Source: Pampus argenteus (lineage: Eukaryota > Chordata > Actinopteri > Scombriformes > Stromateidae). Taken from it: a DNA stretch of 64,000 nt. The position numbers and the translations under genes were made by a program. Positions 1-13,159 of this stretch are shown in pieces (the stretch's first letter is position 1; each line of letters opens with the position of its first letter). Location of the stretch: the NCBI GenBank assembly GCA_036937835.1, contig CM072873.1, positions 10,788,501 to 10,852,500 of the forward strand, read 5' to 3'. The notes under the pieces were generated by a model. It did not search any database and was not told the DNA's origin. It saw nothing but the letters and a program-made list of their open reading frames with translations.

Positions 1-3000
1 GGTGCTTTACAGATGACTGATAAGCTAAACTATAATAAGGCAGTATAGATGTAAACAGAGAAACAGTTCAAGACTTATGCACACACACAAAAACAATAAA
101 TATATATATATATATATATATATATGAAAATGCGATGAAACCAATTCAATTTTTGGGCACCATCTTTGAACACACACAAAACCAAAACTAGGAGCTAAAA
201 GCAGCTAAAAAGCTCTGCACAGCTGCAGGGTTGGGGAAATGTCTCATATCAGATCAGAACCACAAGACCCACTGTCATATTATAGAGACATTAAATAATT
301 TAATATCTTGAATGTTGATCATTGGTGCTTTAAGTAAATGATTTTTATACAGCTGACATGAATCCATTAGACTCTTCAAACTGGCATTCATCCACCAAAC
401 CAAAGCAGTCCAGTGTGAGGACGGCTGGAGGCCCCATCTGAACCTTCCTCAGTCAGCTCCAATCAGCTGCTGGTCGACGGTTGTCAAAGCAACGGGTTGA
501 AAAGGTGTTTGATGTGGGGAAACACAACAGTAAAGCTGCTCGCTTTCCAAACCGGCCAATCAGCCGCTGCTCCCCTGCTGACACGTGACAGTGCTTAGCC
601 CTACCTGGCCCAACCAGAGGCCTGTCTATCTGTCACAAGACTGTTTAATCTGTGTGTGACCAGGAGAGAGAGAGAGAGAGATAGAGATAGATAGAGAGAG
701 AGAGGGGGGAGACAAGCAGCATGAAAACAAGATGGAGGAGGTGAAGCAGCAAAAAGAGGAAGAGGAAGAGGAGTGCAGCAGGTCATGTCCAGTCTCTGTA
801 GCTCTGGGTTTTAACTTTCTCTGGATTCAACAACTTCTTATGCAAACTTTGAGTCACTCAACTGTCTAACAAGACTAAAGATGTATCCATCCATGTATCC
901 AGATGTTTGGTGCAGTATTCCTTTACCAAACATTGTTTCCCATAAGTCCTTGAGGTTTGCAGGCTAAACTTCACGGCCAGACAATAGAGGGTGGACTCTC
1001 GTTCAGCATTTCATAAGTTCATAAGTCTTTCTGAAAAAAATGAAGTGTGTTCCTGGAGTTTAGTTAGTTTCCATTTTCTGAAACAGTAGCTGCTATCACA
1101 AATCAAACCTTCACGAGTTAAAAGTTACGTCTCATATTTCTTACTCCTCTGTGCTGACGATCTCCGTTGTTGTCTCCAAAAACAATTAAAAACATCTCAA
1201 TGAGCCAGCAGACCGACTGGGTGACACGTTCCTTCATTATGAAGAGTTTGGTCACATTAGTTTGTTTAGAAACAGCTCCAAAGAGTAATGACAGTGATCA
1301 AGTCGTTGTTGATGTTTCCAGCTGTAATCTGTCCTGCTGTTATTACAGACTGAACGTGCTGCCACCCCTCCACTCGCTCACGGGCTCGTCTCCTCTGTCA
1401 TTTAGCCCCGATGGTTTTTTTTTTGAACAAATGTTCTGGTTTGACTTCAGCTCTCTCTGATTACTTTGTGAACACAGAAGAAGCTTCAGCTCCCAAAATG
1501 AGAAAAAAAAGAGTAAAATGTTCAGCAACAATGTTGTTGTTTTTTTCTCTACAAAAATATCTGATGTTGCAGCACAATATCCTCTGGTAGAAAACATATT
1601 GTAAGTGAATTCTATAGTATTTTGTGTCATGTTTTTTTCCTCCTCATTTATATGCGCGAAAAAAAGCAAACTGTGATAAAAACATAAAGGCTTATTACTT
1701 TTAATTATCCACACAGACTACTTCTCTTTACAAAGAAATGCAATAAGTGAATGTATAACATTGTTTCTCTGCTTTAAAAAATATTGAAAGCAGCAGTCTG
1801 TCAGTGTAATTAAAGTCTGATTTCAAGCAAACATGATCTCATCGAGTGAAAATAGAAGCCAGGTAGAGTTTTAACGACACTGTTGTTTTTCTTGAGACAC
1901 TTTTCAAAGTCTAAATTTCTCTTATGAAAATTGTGAAGTGATGAAGTGATGTACACATTTTGTCATCGTTTTGTCTCAAAAAATACAACGAAACCTAAAA
2001 GTCAAGAACCTCATGTGACACTCATACTGTTGGTCCAGTGACCGACCGAACCCTTCAAAACACCACAAAACGTAGTTATTTTTCAAAATCAAAAGCACAT
2101 CAAAATCTATATAGAATAACATATTAAGGGCAAAAGACGACATAAGTAAATTAATCAGAACCCCTAACCATAAATAATGGGGTGTATGATCATTGCTTAT
2201 CAGACACTGATAACTGACTGAATGTCTATTATATATATATATATATACTTTTATATGTATTAATTCTAAATTCAGCATCATTTCACTGATTTAATAAATC
2301 AGCAGTGCCGTTAAGGCACGAGAGAAGCTAGAGTTAAAATTAATACCAAATTATGTAAAATGTTTGATGAATGAATTAGTGTCTGTTTATGAGACATCAT
2401 AATATCTTTTAGAAGGAGTATATGTTTACTGCGCTGTTAAATTTAACAAAAGGTTAATGGAGGTTTTTCTCCGACAGTAGGAAACATTTGAAGACTTTAT
2501 TTACCTCGTTGTCAGTCATTTAAAATATATATTCTTTTATTAGACTTTTCACAATTCACTGTTCTTCTGATAAATTGGCATCATTTTTTCACAAAGCAGA
2601 ACTCTGATTTAATGAAATCACGTTATAAAAATTACGTGGACATGTTGACTGGTGAAGTTTACGAACGGAATAGTAACATTACATCTTACTTTAGTTTATT
2701 TAGTTAGTTATCATCAGTTAACATCATTCTCATGTCTGTGAGCTTGTTTAAGTCAAGATGTGGCTTTATGCTTAGCTTAGCATAAAGACTGAATGCAGGG
2801 GGAAACCGCCAGTCTGGCTCTGTCCCAATTTCATAAAAATTCAGCCTATTTTTAATCCTCAATTGCTTGCCCTCCTCTTATTTTATAATCAGGCTGAGTT
2901 TCTGTCGGTTGTCATTTGACGTGCAGTTTGGTGTCACAACATCTGATTATCACCCGATCGTTTAACGATCCAGCTGTTGGACGACTGGATTTCTGGCAGT

Positions 3001-3340
3001 TCTAAGATCAGATTTCTAACATCGCTGCTGTCAAATGATGTGCTGTAGTTAACTTGTTTTAACCCAGTCTGTAGTCTGACAGTAGTCTGATGTTTTGTGG
3101 CTCCAAATTTTTTACTTTGTGTTCATAGTTCAATTGTACACTGTAACGCTGCCTTTCTCCTTTGCTGTCACGTGTTTGTGTTTGCATGCATGCATGCATC
3201 ATGACAGCAGTGGAGAAGCAAAGAGAGCTCCCAGATGTGTCAGAATAAGAAACAGTGTGACTACTATAAAGTAATATCTGATAATCTATGAGTTTGCTAG
3301 CTTGCTAACATTTCTTATTATTTGTATATAAAATGTAATA
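1..3340. other. Non-coding DNA downstream of prkd1, block 1
   Basis: No gene seen. It contains (TA)n at about 101-125 and 2229-2247, a GA-rich microsatellite at 662-705, and a low-repeat, CpG-containing segment at about 371-660 with CCAAT and CACGTG motifs. A dispersed-repeat fragment lies at 2755-2830. Short open frames here are low-complexity or AT-rich chance frames. Confidence 0.6.
2755..2830 (+). repeat. Fragment of a recurrent fish interspersed repeat (GCTTAGCATAAAGACTG type)
   Basis: Contains gcttagcataaagactgaa, a run of G and A, then cagtctggctctgtcc. I recognise this as one half of a repeat common in perciform genomes. What looks like the other half of the same family lies at 61230-61350. 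Family class not determined; recognition is from memory. Confidence 0.45.
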
Positions 3341-3344
3341 AATG

Positions 3345-3540
3345 AAAGACAAAAAAAAAGATGATTATAATTTCCCAGAGTCAAAGGTGACGTCTCTAGA
3401 TGTGTTGATATGCAGTTGTTGTGACAGTTATACTTTCATATATGACAAAGAAAGCATTTTTTGGGGGGCATGTTTTGATAAAAAAAATAAAAAAATCAAC
3501 TAATCAATTTATTATTGAAGCTCTAATAGTCAGTTGAACC
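3345..3540 (-). repeat. Dispersed MITE-like repeat, (AATCGATTA) family, copy 1
   Basis: Includes ttcccagagtcaaaggtgac, then tatatgacaaagaaagca, then a degraded end caactaatcaattta and agctctaatag. These are blocks of a very common fish non-autonomous repeat whose ends read 'agagctgcaac...attag...atcgattaat'. It lies opposite in orientation to the copy at 6845-6985. Confidence 0.5.
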
Positions 3541-3829
3541 CATGGGTAGAGTTAGACTGTATCAGTACTGTTGCTATAGTTACCTGCAATTGTATATACC
3601 TTTAGCTCTGATTTAGATATGTGACTAAATTGTTGATACTGTAAATTGAAGTACAGTATGTTTGAGGTATCCTGATATAGAAAACAGATTTTTTTTTCAT
3701 AGCCATTTTACACGTTGAACATTATCCCTCCAAAAACTGTTGAGAACTAGTTGCACGTGACAGCAATTCTTAGGAGAAAAAAAAAAAAAAAAAAGTTATA
3801 TTAGCTTTCTAATTTAGCTGCTAGCTGAT

Positions 3830-4120
3830 TCACCAGGGGAGTGAAGTCACCCTGAGAGATGGAGAGACAAAGAGTGGTTTAATTGCCTCAGTGAAGGCCG
3901 GAGCGACATGAGGAACCAATCTGAGAGCTATTATCTTCCCTTCTCTCATCAAATTGGAAGCAGGTCTGATTTGGACTTAATCGAGCTAATCTCCCCTGCT
4001 GCTCCTTCACAAAACTGGCTGCAGCTCAAATCATTTCCCTGCCTGAGGAAGAATATTGGTCATTTTCTTTTAGCACCAGGACTCTTATTAAGAGCCATCT
4101 CTAATTTTCTCTCTGTCTCA
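3830..4120. promoter_or_regulatory. Enhancer-like non-coding block
   Basis: About 290 bp of balanced composition with no microsatellite and several homeodomain-type TAATT/ATTA cores (tttaattgcctc, cttaatcgagctaatctc, ctcttattaagagcc). It ends in a GA-rich tract and a GC-rich stretch. It resembles vertebrate conserved non-coding elements. An open frame (3908-4261) crosses it but has no recognisable protein. Conservation not tested. Confidence 0.3.
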
Positions 4121-4254
4121 CTGAGGGGTTCATGGAAGGAGGAGGAGGAAGAAGAGAGGGGGGGTAGGAGGGCCGGGCGTCGGCACAGTGATTACAGTTA
4201 CCTAGACGACGGTCCGGCGGTAGTCCGGGGATCATGGCCGGGCGCGGTGAGGAA

Positions 4255-4460
4255 GAAGTGAAATTGCATTCCATTAGTGCTAATATGGAGACATTAAGAG
4301 TCTGTTTGAAGCACGGCCACTAACGATTACGGTCACTAATTCATCCAATCAACTTCTGAGCAGACGCTATATATGAAGTCATAACGACATTGCTGCTGCC
4401 GCTCCTCGCTGGCTATTACTGTATGATTGACAGCAGCCAACGCTTTGTTTAAAACAAGAG
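4255..4460. promoter_or_regulatory. Enhancer-like non-coding block
   Basis: Contains ccattagtgctaatatggag, gattacggtcactaattcatccaatcaact, and a tgattgacag TALE-type motif (TGATTGACAG at about 4423-4432), with no simple repeats. Such clusters of TAAT and TGATTGACAG are typical of developmental enhancers. This is inference only. Confidence 0.3.
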
Positions 4461-4764
4461 ACACGAGAGAAAGGCCAAGAGGAGAAACATCACCATTACT
4501 CCGAGAAAGACTCTGAATTATCCTCCATATTGGCAGTTTTTTTTTTTTTATGTTAAATGACCATTCTGTTGTTTTTAGAAGATGTAGCCCTTTAGTTACA
4601 AACCTCCTACTTATCATTTTTTAAATCAGTTTGAAGATTGATTTAGATTTGATTTACACCGTGAGAGTCATACTTTACAAGTTAAATATTGCATTAAAGT
4701 TTGGCACTTTGGTTAGATTTTTATCCATAATGCAACATCATCAGGGATACTCTGATCTGTCCCC

Positions 4765-5060
4765 AAATATATTCTGCAACATGACAACAAATCCAAACAT
4801 GCAGCCGGTCACAAAGAGCTATGTTCAACAACAAGTAGAGCAAGGAGTCCTGCAACAGACGGTTTGGTCTCCACAAGGCCCTGATCTCAGCATCATGGAG
4901 TCAGTCTGAGATTATATGAAGAGACAGAAGCAGCGCAGACTTTAAATCCACTGAAGAACTGTAGCAACTTCTCCGAGATGCAGGAACAACCAACCTGCCA
5001 AGCACATAAAAAAAACTGTGTACAGGTGAACAGAACTGATGTCGTTTTAAAAGGAAAGTG
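4765..5060 (+). mobile_element. Tc1/mariner transposase relic (C-terminal part)
   Basis: In the frame of 4781-4909 the translation runs VLQQTVWSPQGPDLSIMES, the Tc1 'W-P-x-Q-S-P-D-L-N-x-I-E' block that carries the catalytic Glu. It is followed by a stop in place of the conserved Trp, then DYMKRQKQRR. Further on, remnants of the E-E-L-W and N-L-P-A blocks occur in shifted frames. Several stops and frameshifts: dead. Confidence 0.75.
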
Positions 5061-5512
5061 TGTTAGTGCCTAAACCTTTACACAGTACTGTATATTTTGT
5101 AACTCACATATATGGAATATTGCCATTAAAAAGTCTAATAATCACAACTTGGGCTATGTTTTTTTGACAAGTCAGCCAGTCCCACCCAGCTAATTTGCAT
5201 ATCAAAATCATATCATAATGAGGGCAGAATCAAGAGCGCTAATTTACCTGGATGTGATGTCATTACATACAGATAACATTTTAATACCAGGTGTGAATGA
5301 GTGTTAGTGGTTCAGGTTTGTAGAGTGATGTTATAAAGGACATGTTTATATATTATTAAATTGCATTTTAACACTGTAATCTGTATGCACAACAAGAACA
5401 TGTTGTTAACATATTTGGCAAGTTGTAAAAAATGTTGATCCTGAACATATGAGTGACAAGTTCAGATACAATGTGCCTAAGTTTAGAGGAAGACCATGAT
5501 CTTTTAGTACAA

Positions 5513-5513
5513 A

Positions 5514-5555
<42 letters not shown>
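5513..5555. repeat. (CA)n microsatellite
   Basis: Nearly perfect AC dinucleotide run of about 40 bp. Confidence 0.95.
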
Positions 5556-5556
<1 letters not shown>

Positions 5557-6844
5557 ACTGAGGATGTGAAGCTCACTCTCTGCTGTCCGTGTCCACCATC
5601 CAGCCCAACCTGTGGTTGTAGAGTAAGGAAGCTTCTTTTAACAAAGTTGGCAATCAGCCTTATGTTTGGTGTTGACCTCAAAATACTTCCACACACTGCC
5701 TCTGAGATGGTTCAGTGCTTATCTGATTAGGATGGCTCTGCTCACTACTGTCCTTCTCCATTTTTGTTTATTAGCTTACTTTACTGACAGTTCAAAGAGC
5801 TGTGATATGACTCCAGTAGCTTATAGTGAATTTTAAGAATGCCCTCTGCTGGATCACAAGGCAAACTACTTCAAACGTCCGTGCTGCACTTAAAGACTGT
5901 ACATTGAACAGGTCATGACAGCATTTAATCTGTCCCCATGTTCAAACAAAAGTTAGAATTTGAAATAAAAAGTGCCAGCTCTAACGTTAATAAACTGTTA
6001 CCTGTGAAGCATCAGTTTGACACTGACTGTGGGAGGTGATATAATGCACCTTTGGCAACCAATATTTTTACCAGTATTTTTAAGTCTCAAGTGCAATCAG
6101 AATTTTATACTCAAAAATTAAACTGCAAATTCTGCTGCACCGCATTTTATTTTATGTTTCGATATCTCTCTTTTTACTTTTCACCATCAGACTGTGTTAA
6201 ATTTACTGATGGTTCCTCATTACCATATTTGTTTCAATCTAAAAAGTATTTTCTGAATCAATGAGTAGTTTTACCACTATTATCCCAGTATGTGCACTGA
6301 TTCACACACGCACACACACATATATATATACACACACACTCATATACACACACACAGATCTATAGGTTTGCAGTGGAGTTGTTGTGGCGAGTAAACAGCG
6401 TAAACGGTCGGCCAGTGTGTATTCAAAACTGACAAAGTCCTTTCAAATCCTCCCCTGGGAGCAAAATAGCAGCGACACAAAATCGATCCGGCTGACAGAA
6501 CATGAAAGAGGCCACATGTCGTTCTGACTCAGGAATTTTACACACAAACGTTGGCGCAGAAATAAGCTGCTCAGCCTCAGAAAGTCTGCCTTTGAGGAGA
6601 AAATCTGACACAGATGAAAACTTTCACACATGTAACCCGGCTTCTGGCATTATTATTATTTAAAAATCATGGGTTTCATTATAGTATCCATCTGTCTCCT
6701 TGTGCCTTTTATATGTGAATAATTTTTTTTCTGTTTTCACGTCAAAGTTAAATATGTTGTTCACCTTGTTGTATTACAGGGTTTAGGGTTTCAGGAATCA
6801 GAAGTCCCAGTTTAAAAGCAGAAACAATTGTCTGCATTCATTTT

Positions 6845-6985
6845 ATGTAGAGCTGCAACAATTAGTCAATCAACAGAAAATTAAATGTCAACTATTTTGA
6901 TAAGTCATTTTAATCACTTTTTAAACAATAATGCCAAACATTTGCAGGTTGAGCTTCTCAAATGTGCGAATGTGTATCTTTCCAT
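6845..6985 (+). repeat. Dispersed MITE-like repeat, (AATCGATTA) family, copy 2
   Basis: Begins tagagctgcaacaattagtc, then aacagaaaattaaatgtcaa, ctattttgataa, aatgccaaacatttgcaggtt and gagcttctcaaatgtg. Same family as 3345-3540, 27205-27310 and 35640-35700; decayed, with no intact terminal inverted repeats visible. Confidence 0.55.
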
Positions 6986-9544
6986 TGATGTACGCAATCA
7001 CACTGTCACACTGAAATTCACTTCAAGTTCCTTTTGGAAACTTCAAGGATCCTTTAAATTTTCCCAAAAATTGTAGAGCCTTCTCAATCCCTCCACGAAT
7101 AACCAGAGACTAAAAATAATGAACCATAGCAACTGAGAATCCTGCATTCTGATTGGATGTCAGATGCCTGTTCTACATCGTTATTCAATTGTTAGTGATT
7201 CACTCAAAAAACCCCTGGGGGTCTTTCTCAAGGCCTATGGCTAACTGCTCAAAGCACCTTACAGCTTTGTTAAGGACACCTCAAACTTGCCCAAGCTCTA
7301 TAACACCTTTAGTCTAATCTAACTAAACTAATTAAGCCACTGAGATAACACCAACCAAGATAGCATGCATAACTGCTTAATTCACCATGACCTGCCATGT
7401 TGGTTTTCCTCATTGTTCGAATTTGTTTGCAGATCTAAACTCGGACCATAAACAACCACCGGATCCTTTAGCGGAAGTCTGTACATTAGTGGTGGGAATA
7501 TGATTCGACCTCCATCTGATCGACTGCAAGGCTGCAAGTTTGCACTAAATGCGCACCCATAGCCAGGAACACTTAGATGTTGGAAAAGCGGGGGTCTGAT
7601 ATTCTGGTAAATACGGTATGTTGCCATCTTGATATTTGGTCGGATGAGTCTCACAGATCGAAGATCGGACACCAACATCAAAAAATGTCACTACGTTTCT
7701 CGCATGACTGTCAGCCCAAAATCACACAGTGTAAAGACGCCTTTAGCATGTCTATACCCGCAGTGTCAGTGTACATGTAAGTGATGTGCATCGAAAAACC
7801 TCGTCTATAAGCTGTCTTCTATTAGCGTAACATAATGCATCATCGTGCTAAATAATCCATATGTAACATGGCTGCTAGACGTCCATGTTTTATTTAAACA
7901 TAAACATTTAAGGCATTTGAACAAACAACTGATGCTGTTATTTCTCTGGTGTCCCAAAAACACTGGACGGTTATCAAAAGAAAGAAACACGTGAAGACAT
8001 TTTAAAATCATCTCTTTTTTAACAGTGTTTCACTGTTTTCTGGCAGGTGTTTCATCTCAACATGCCCCATCTTGCCTTGTTCTCATGTATTTTCTATCTT
8101 CTGCATCAGGGTCATTTTTTTGTCGTCTCCCTGCAGCGATCAATAATGTTTAATCTTATCTCAACTGAACCAAAAAAAACACATCTCTTAGAGGGAAAAA
8201 TCACTTGTGGCTCCAAAATGAGAAGCGATTCAGCGGCAGGGCGATAATTGTGAGGCTCAGTTCATTTTGTTTTTACTCCTCTGTTGTCTTTTCTGCTGCT
8301 GTGTGTAATCAACATGTGAGCAAGCATGGCGGACAGACGGAGGGACGGACGGAGGGAGGGGTGTTCATGTTGTCTAGGCTCATTTTGTTTCCTAACAGAC
8401 CCAACTAAATCATTTCAACGTGGGAAAACTGTTGTGTGTTTGTGTGTCGTCATTTGGTGATGCTGCTGGCAGGGACAGGCTGAATGAAGTGAGTGAGTTA
8501 CTACGGCAACAAACCCATCATCCTTCTGTCTGCCAGAGAGAGAAGAGAGGAAGAATAGACAAGAGGCAAGGAGCTGGAGACATAGAGAAAGAGAGATGAA
8601 AGCCGGTGAGAGCAGGGAGAGAAGATGACAAAGAGAGAAATGGAGCAAGACAGCGACAAGAAGTAAAAAACAGAAGCGGTCTTAGTGGTCCTTCTCCCCA
8701 AAAAAGGAAATAAAATACAAAAAAAGATATATTTAAATATTAGTTAATATAGTTTGTTATCTATAAGAACATATCTATTAGCTACTCTTTTTTTTTTTTT
8801 TTTTTTTTTTACATCTGTACAGATTTTGAGTCTGACATTTTTCCATAATTATATTCATGTCGTATGATCCTGCAGCTCACAACCCAAGGTTAATAGTCGA
8901 GCATCAGAGTTCAACTTCACCAGCGCAACATTAGACGCATCATATCATACGTGATCAGGTTGTGTTGTGCTTTAATTATATTCTTCCACAGTAACTCTGT
9001 TTACATTCTTTCATGTACTGTGTGAAACAGAGTTACACATATTCATAGAACTGGAGTTATAGCTTGGTAACTTATAATCTTATTTCACCACATATCATCA
9101 GTGACTAGGAAACTCATGCCGTGTAATTGCTTAGCTAGATGTGTGTTACTGGAAAGGAGAAGTGTATGTTTTCCTTTTATTATTTGACAATTGTTTGCAA
9201 ATATTTTCTAGTTCTCCCAGTTTTACATGATATCTTTAGGTTTCTGAGAAAGGAACTCATATGAATATGTTTGCTTCCTACTGTCTAACATTTAATGCAC
9301 AGACAAATCAATAGATTAGAAGTAAAATGGAAGCAAAAATGCAGAATGAAAACGGCTGCAACTTTACAGTGTGATGAAAATAATACAACCTGTCCCCTCT
9401 GTTCTCTGTATGGAGTTTGATAAAACACAACTAAAAAACATCCAAAGTTTTGCAGAATTATTAAATATCAACATTCTTGTCAGGTGACAGTATTTTGTGT
9501 TTCTTCATTATTTTGTGAAGCAGAACTATGTTTGCTTTCTGTTT

Positions 9545-9645
9545 CCTCTTCAGTTAATCACTTGTGACCTGTCAGATGTATCTTGTGAGTCATTTGAGGG
9601 TCCCAACCCCGCTTGTTGGGAACCACGGCGGCTCTACAGCACAGG
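9545..9645 (+). repeat. Fragment of a fish interspersed repeat (GGGTCCCAACCCC...TTGGGAACCAC)
   Basis: Reads ttaatcacttgtgacctgtc, then gagggtcccaacccc and ttgttgggaaccac, blocks I recognise from a common fish repeat ('free text' consensus from memory). Class not determined. Confidence 0.4.
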
Positions 9646-9773
9646 GGAAGTGAGTTGAATGTTGGTTTGGATCTGAAAATCCTACACTGCTTAAAAAAAT
9701 AAAGTAAAATGATGTAAGAAAACGAAAAAAGGGGAAGAAACAAAGACAGCGGGAAAAAAAAAGAATGAAAACA

Positions 9774-9786
9774 GAGAGAGAGATAT

Positions 9787-9819
<33 letters not shown>

Positions 9820-9820
9820 G
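9774..9820. repeat. (AG)n microsatellite
   Basis: GA dinucleotide run interrupted by 'tata' and 'ggg'. Confidence 0.9.
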
Positions 9821-9839
9821 TAATGAAGCGAGAAAACAA

Positions 9840-10070
9840 GAGGGAGAGTGAGACATATGGTGGCTGGTGGTTTGCAGACTTTTCTGCCTCGCGGCATTGA
9901 GCTGACAGCTCGCCTCACTGCTCTGAATAACACGGGAACACAACATGTAAAAATAGAAATAAATGGTAGAGACAATAGAATCAAGCAGCAGCAGAAACAC
10001 TGAGGCAGCAGTGGAGATGATCTGAGAGCTCAGACTGGTTTGTTTGTGCAGCATTAAATGTCATCTGTGA
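9840..10070. promoter_or_regulatory. Possible enhancer-like block
   Basis: About 230 bp, low-repeat and of balanced composition after a GA microsatellite (catatggtggctggtggttt, gagctgacagctcgcctcac, gagatgatctgagagctcag). Not coding in any frame that I recognise. Weak call based on texture only. Confidence 0.2.
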
Positions 10071-12250
10071 ATTAGAAAAGGCACACAAAAAAATCTCAAG
10101 TATAGACAAATGTAAATGAAACGAGAACTAAAAACACTAGCAAGCATTTAATGCATCAGAGGTCAATGGGATCTTTATCTTATGTTTATATCTCTAAATA
10201 TACCATGTTTGTATGCGTGTAAATATACTATATAAAACATGATTATTGAAATATCACAGGAAAAAAGGGGATTTTGGAAAGGAAAAAGAAGCTTAAAGTG
10301 AAACCTTGATGAATAGAAACATAAATCAAAGCACACAGAATGACTCAAGGCAGAAATATATTAATCATTTTAATCCGTGTGTATTTAATGTTTAATATAA
10401 CATGTATATTAAAAAGAAAAGCAGGCACAATACACATGTATGCGGCAAAAAAATCTTCATTTTTAAATAGGAATAAGAAAAAGACAGAAAAGACAATGGC
10501 CATAGACATAAAATAAAAATAATATCAATATAATTATAATGAAAAATGCTTTTTAATACTTAAAATAAATATTAATCTTGTCTGCAAATAAGCTGTATAG
10601 CACAACATATATAGCTATATATGTTGTGCTATGTTGCTTTAAATTAATACTGTGTCTATAAGATAAAAATAACACCGCATATGTTAGTTAATTAAGTTTT
10701 GAATTTAATTAAAGCAATATAATGTATAATAAAAATAAAACATGAATAATAAAGATAAATCTTTCTAAAAATCATAATAACACAATAAAGTTTTATTGAG
10801 GTGTGCTGATGGTGTAATGTCTTTTTTCCATGCAGAAATGATGTTTGATGTTTTTGTAAATCGTTTATATGAATACTATTCACACGTTTAGAAATAAATC
10901 TGTTCTTTAAATCAGCAATTTATAAAATACTACAAGCAATAATAAACTATGTGCATTCCTTTCTCTCTACAAAATGTTTAATCTTATTTGTAAAGTACAC
11001 CTTTTGATCTGCAGATTAAAGCTGCAGCGACGTGTCAAGTCTAACCTGAAGGTTCTCATGCATGCAGCTTTAATTCCCTGTAGTGCATTCATTGTACATG
11101 CTATAGAATAATTGATGAGGTCTTATTTGTAGGTTTCTTTAATGGTTTGGTTGCTGCCTCAGCAGGCGGACGCTTAACGAGTCTCAACACAAAGAATGTG
11201 TGTTTTTTTTTCTTCTTCTTCTTCTTCTTCTTCTTCTTCAGCTGAACAGACTGAAGCTTCTTTCTGCTGTTGAGGCTGAAGAAACAAACGGCTCGACAGG
11301 ACAACTCTCAACACTGCAACGAGACGAGACACAGAGACAGGAGCTGGGAAATATAAAACAAGTGTAAAACTGTACACCTGTTATAAGACATTTAAAATGT
11401 AAAATCAGTTCATACAGGTAAATAGAATTAAAAAAATACTTTAAAACAGTAATAAAGACTGTCTTTTTTTTTGTGTAATTATTTGGATCATACTTATAAT
11501 TTAATTCTATTTGTGAACATGAAGTATTAATCTGCCAGGATTATTAATGAAAAAATACTTAAAGTTTGCATAAAGTTTCATCAAATTTAAACAGAATTAA
11601 AAGAAAAAAATTACTGGATTAAGATGATAAAAAATACCAAATATGTGCAAGATGGTTGTTTTTGTCCATGGACATATTTATTATTGTGTTTTAATTTGTT
11701 ATAATAAAATTAGTGTATCAATGATTCTATAATTATAACAGGCTTCCTGCTTTTTTTAGTTATTATTATGAGGGTGATAATTAGTTAAGATGTCAATGTC
11801 ATCAAAATAATCATTTCATTTCATCATTTGCAGGAGTGATGTTATGACATGTTGTTTTATTGTTACTTTTTGAAACTTACATAAAAAAAAACATAGTAAA
11901 ATATATGCAGTGATGTGTATTCCAATAATGAAACTGTTTATAGATTGTTAATTAGCACAACATAGTAAACATCTAGCTCACATTAAGTCACATTAGAAAA
12001 ACAAACAAATGTTCATTGTGTTCATATTTTTCTTATTATTATTATTGATATTAATAATGTAATGATGTTGACACTATATTACTAATAATAAAAATATATG
12101 CATGTATATATATATATTTAGACTGAACTTAGAACAAAAAAATATATTTTGTTGAAAAAATAATATAAAGTATGCTTAAAAAATGGTGGTCTTTTTTAAA
12201 TATAATTACATGTTATAATTATTATATAGTGTGTGGATGTTAAATGGAGA
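10071..12250. other. Very AT-rich non-coding DNA
   Basis: More than 2 kb of strongly AT-rich sequence, with a (CTT)n tract at 11213-11239 and the palindrome at 10597-10632. No gene or recognisable transposon. Confidence 0.6.
10597..10632. repeat. 36-bp perfect palindrome
   Basis: Each half is 18 nt (atagcacaacatatatag) and is followed directly by its exact reverse complement, centred on AGCT at 10613-10616. No spacer. It could extrude as a cruciform. Surroundings are very AT-rich. Confidence 0.95.
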
Positions 12251-12599
12251 CAAAAATGATTCACTTCAGTTTCCCTGCCGCTGCTTTGATTCAACAACTC
12301 ATTTACACACATGTGACAAGTTTTGCTGTGTGTGTGTGTGTGTGTGTGTTACACCGGTGTGAAAACATGAGGCCCGGGTTGTCTTTTTCTTCCCTGCTGC
12401 TGCACAGAAACAACTTGTCTGCTGTTTGTATTTTACACTTTTTGTTAAAATTCATCGCCCAGTTTCACATGAGAATCTCCTACTTTGATTATTTGTCATT
12501 GAATGGTTCATATCTGGTGATTCGGAGGTGAAATCAGGAGGATTTCAGCCTCACAGATGTTTTTTCTACTAATGGTCTGCTTTCTTGCTAAAATAATTC

Positions 12600-12621
12600 A
12601 GTTTTTTTGTCTTAAACCCGC

Positions 12622-12652
<31 letters not shown>

Positions 12653-13090
12653 TCATGTGTTTTTTTTAATTGGCATATAGGGAGGCTTGTTTGTTTTTGT
12701 TGTCTGCTGTTTCTTAAATGTGTGTGTTCGTGTTCATGTGGCCCCCGGTGTCCCAACAAGCACCGCGGTAGGTGTTGGGAGGCGCTTTCGGCGGTACAAA
12801 CACACACACACACACACCAAATAAAAAAACAAAAAAAAACAACACAGAAAATACACCAGACAAAATAGATGACAAAGACAGAAATACACACAGATAACAC
12901 ACACACACAAAAATACACACAGACTCAAACACACAAAAACATACACACACAACTCAGAGACAAAACCTGTTAAAACACACACACACAGAAAAAAACAACA
13001 ACATCCACATGGAAAAGAACACACACAAGCAAAATGATAGGCCTGTACAAAACACACACACACACACACACAGCAAGACGGAGACACACA
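12600..13090. repeat. Compound TC / TG / CA microsatellite region
   Basis: (TC)n at 12623-12648, then TG-rich DNA. A short GC-rich island with inverted pieces lies at 12740-12797. About 280 bp of CA-rich DNA (12797-13075) with interruptions follows. The overlapping open frames on the minus strand (Cys/Val-rich) are repeat translations, not genes. Confidence 0.85.
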
Positions 13091-13159
13091 CTTACTGTAG
13101 ATGAGACCAGTTGCCTCTCATGGGGCGCCATCTTGTGTCCGTCATCAGAGCCAACACAC

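Larger units (their letters stand above)
5061..9500. other. Non-coding DNA, block 2
   Basis: No gene seen. Holds CA/TA repeats (5513-5555, 6304-6357), the MITE-like copy at 6845-6985, a GA-rich tract (about 8530-8640) and a T23 run (8788-8810). Open frames of 60-100 codons here show no recognisable domain. Confidence 0.6.

Noticed and set aside
3908..4261. 117-codon open frame on the plus strand
   Set aside because: It crosses an enhancer-like block and ends in GGA/GGG-rich low complexity. No domain, splice context or promoter.
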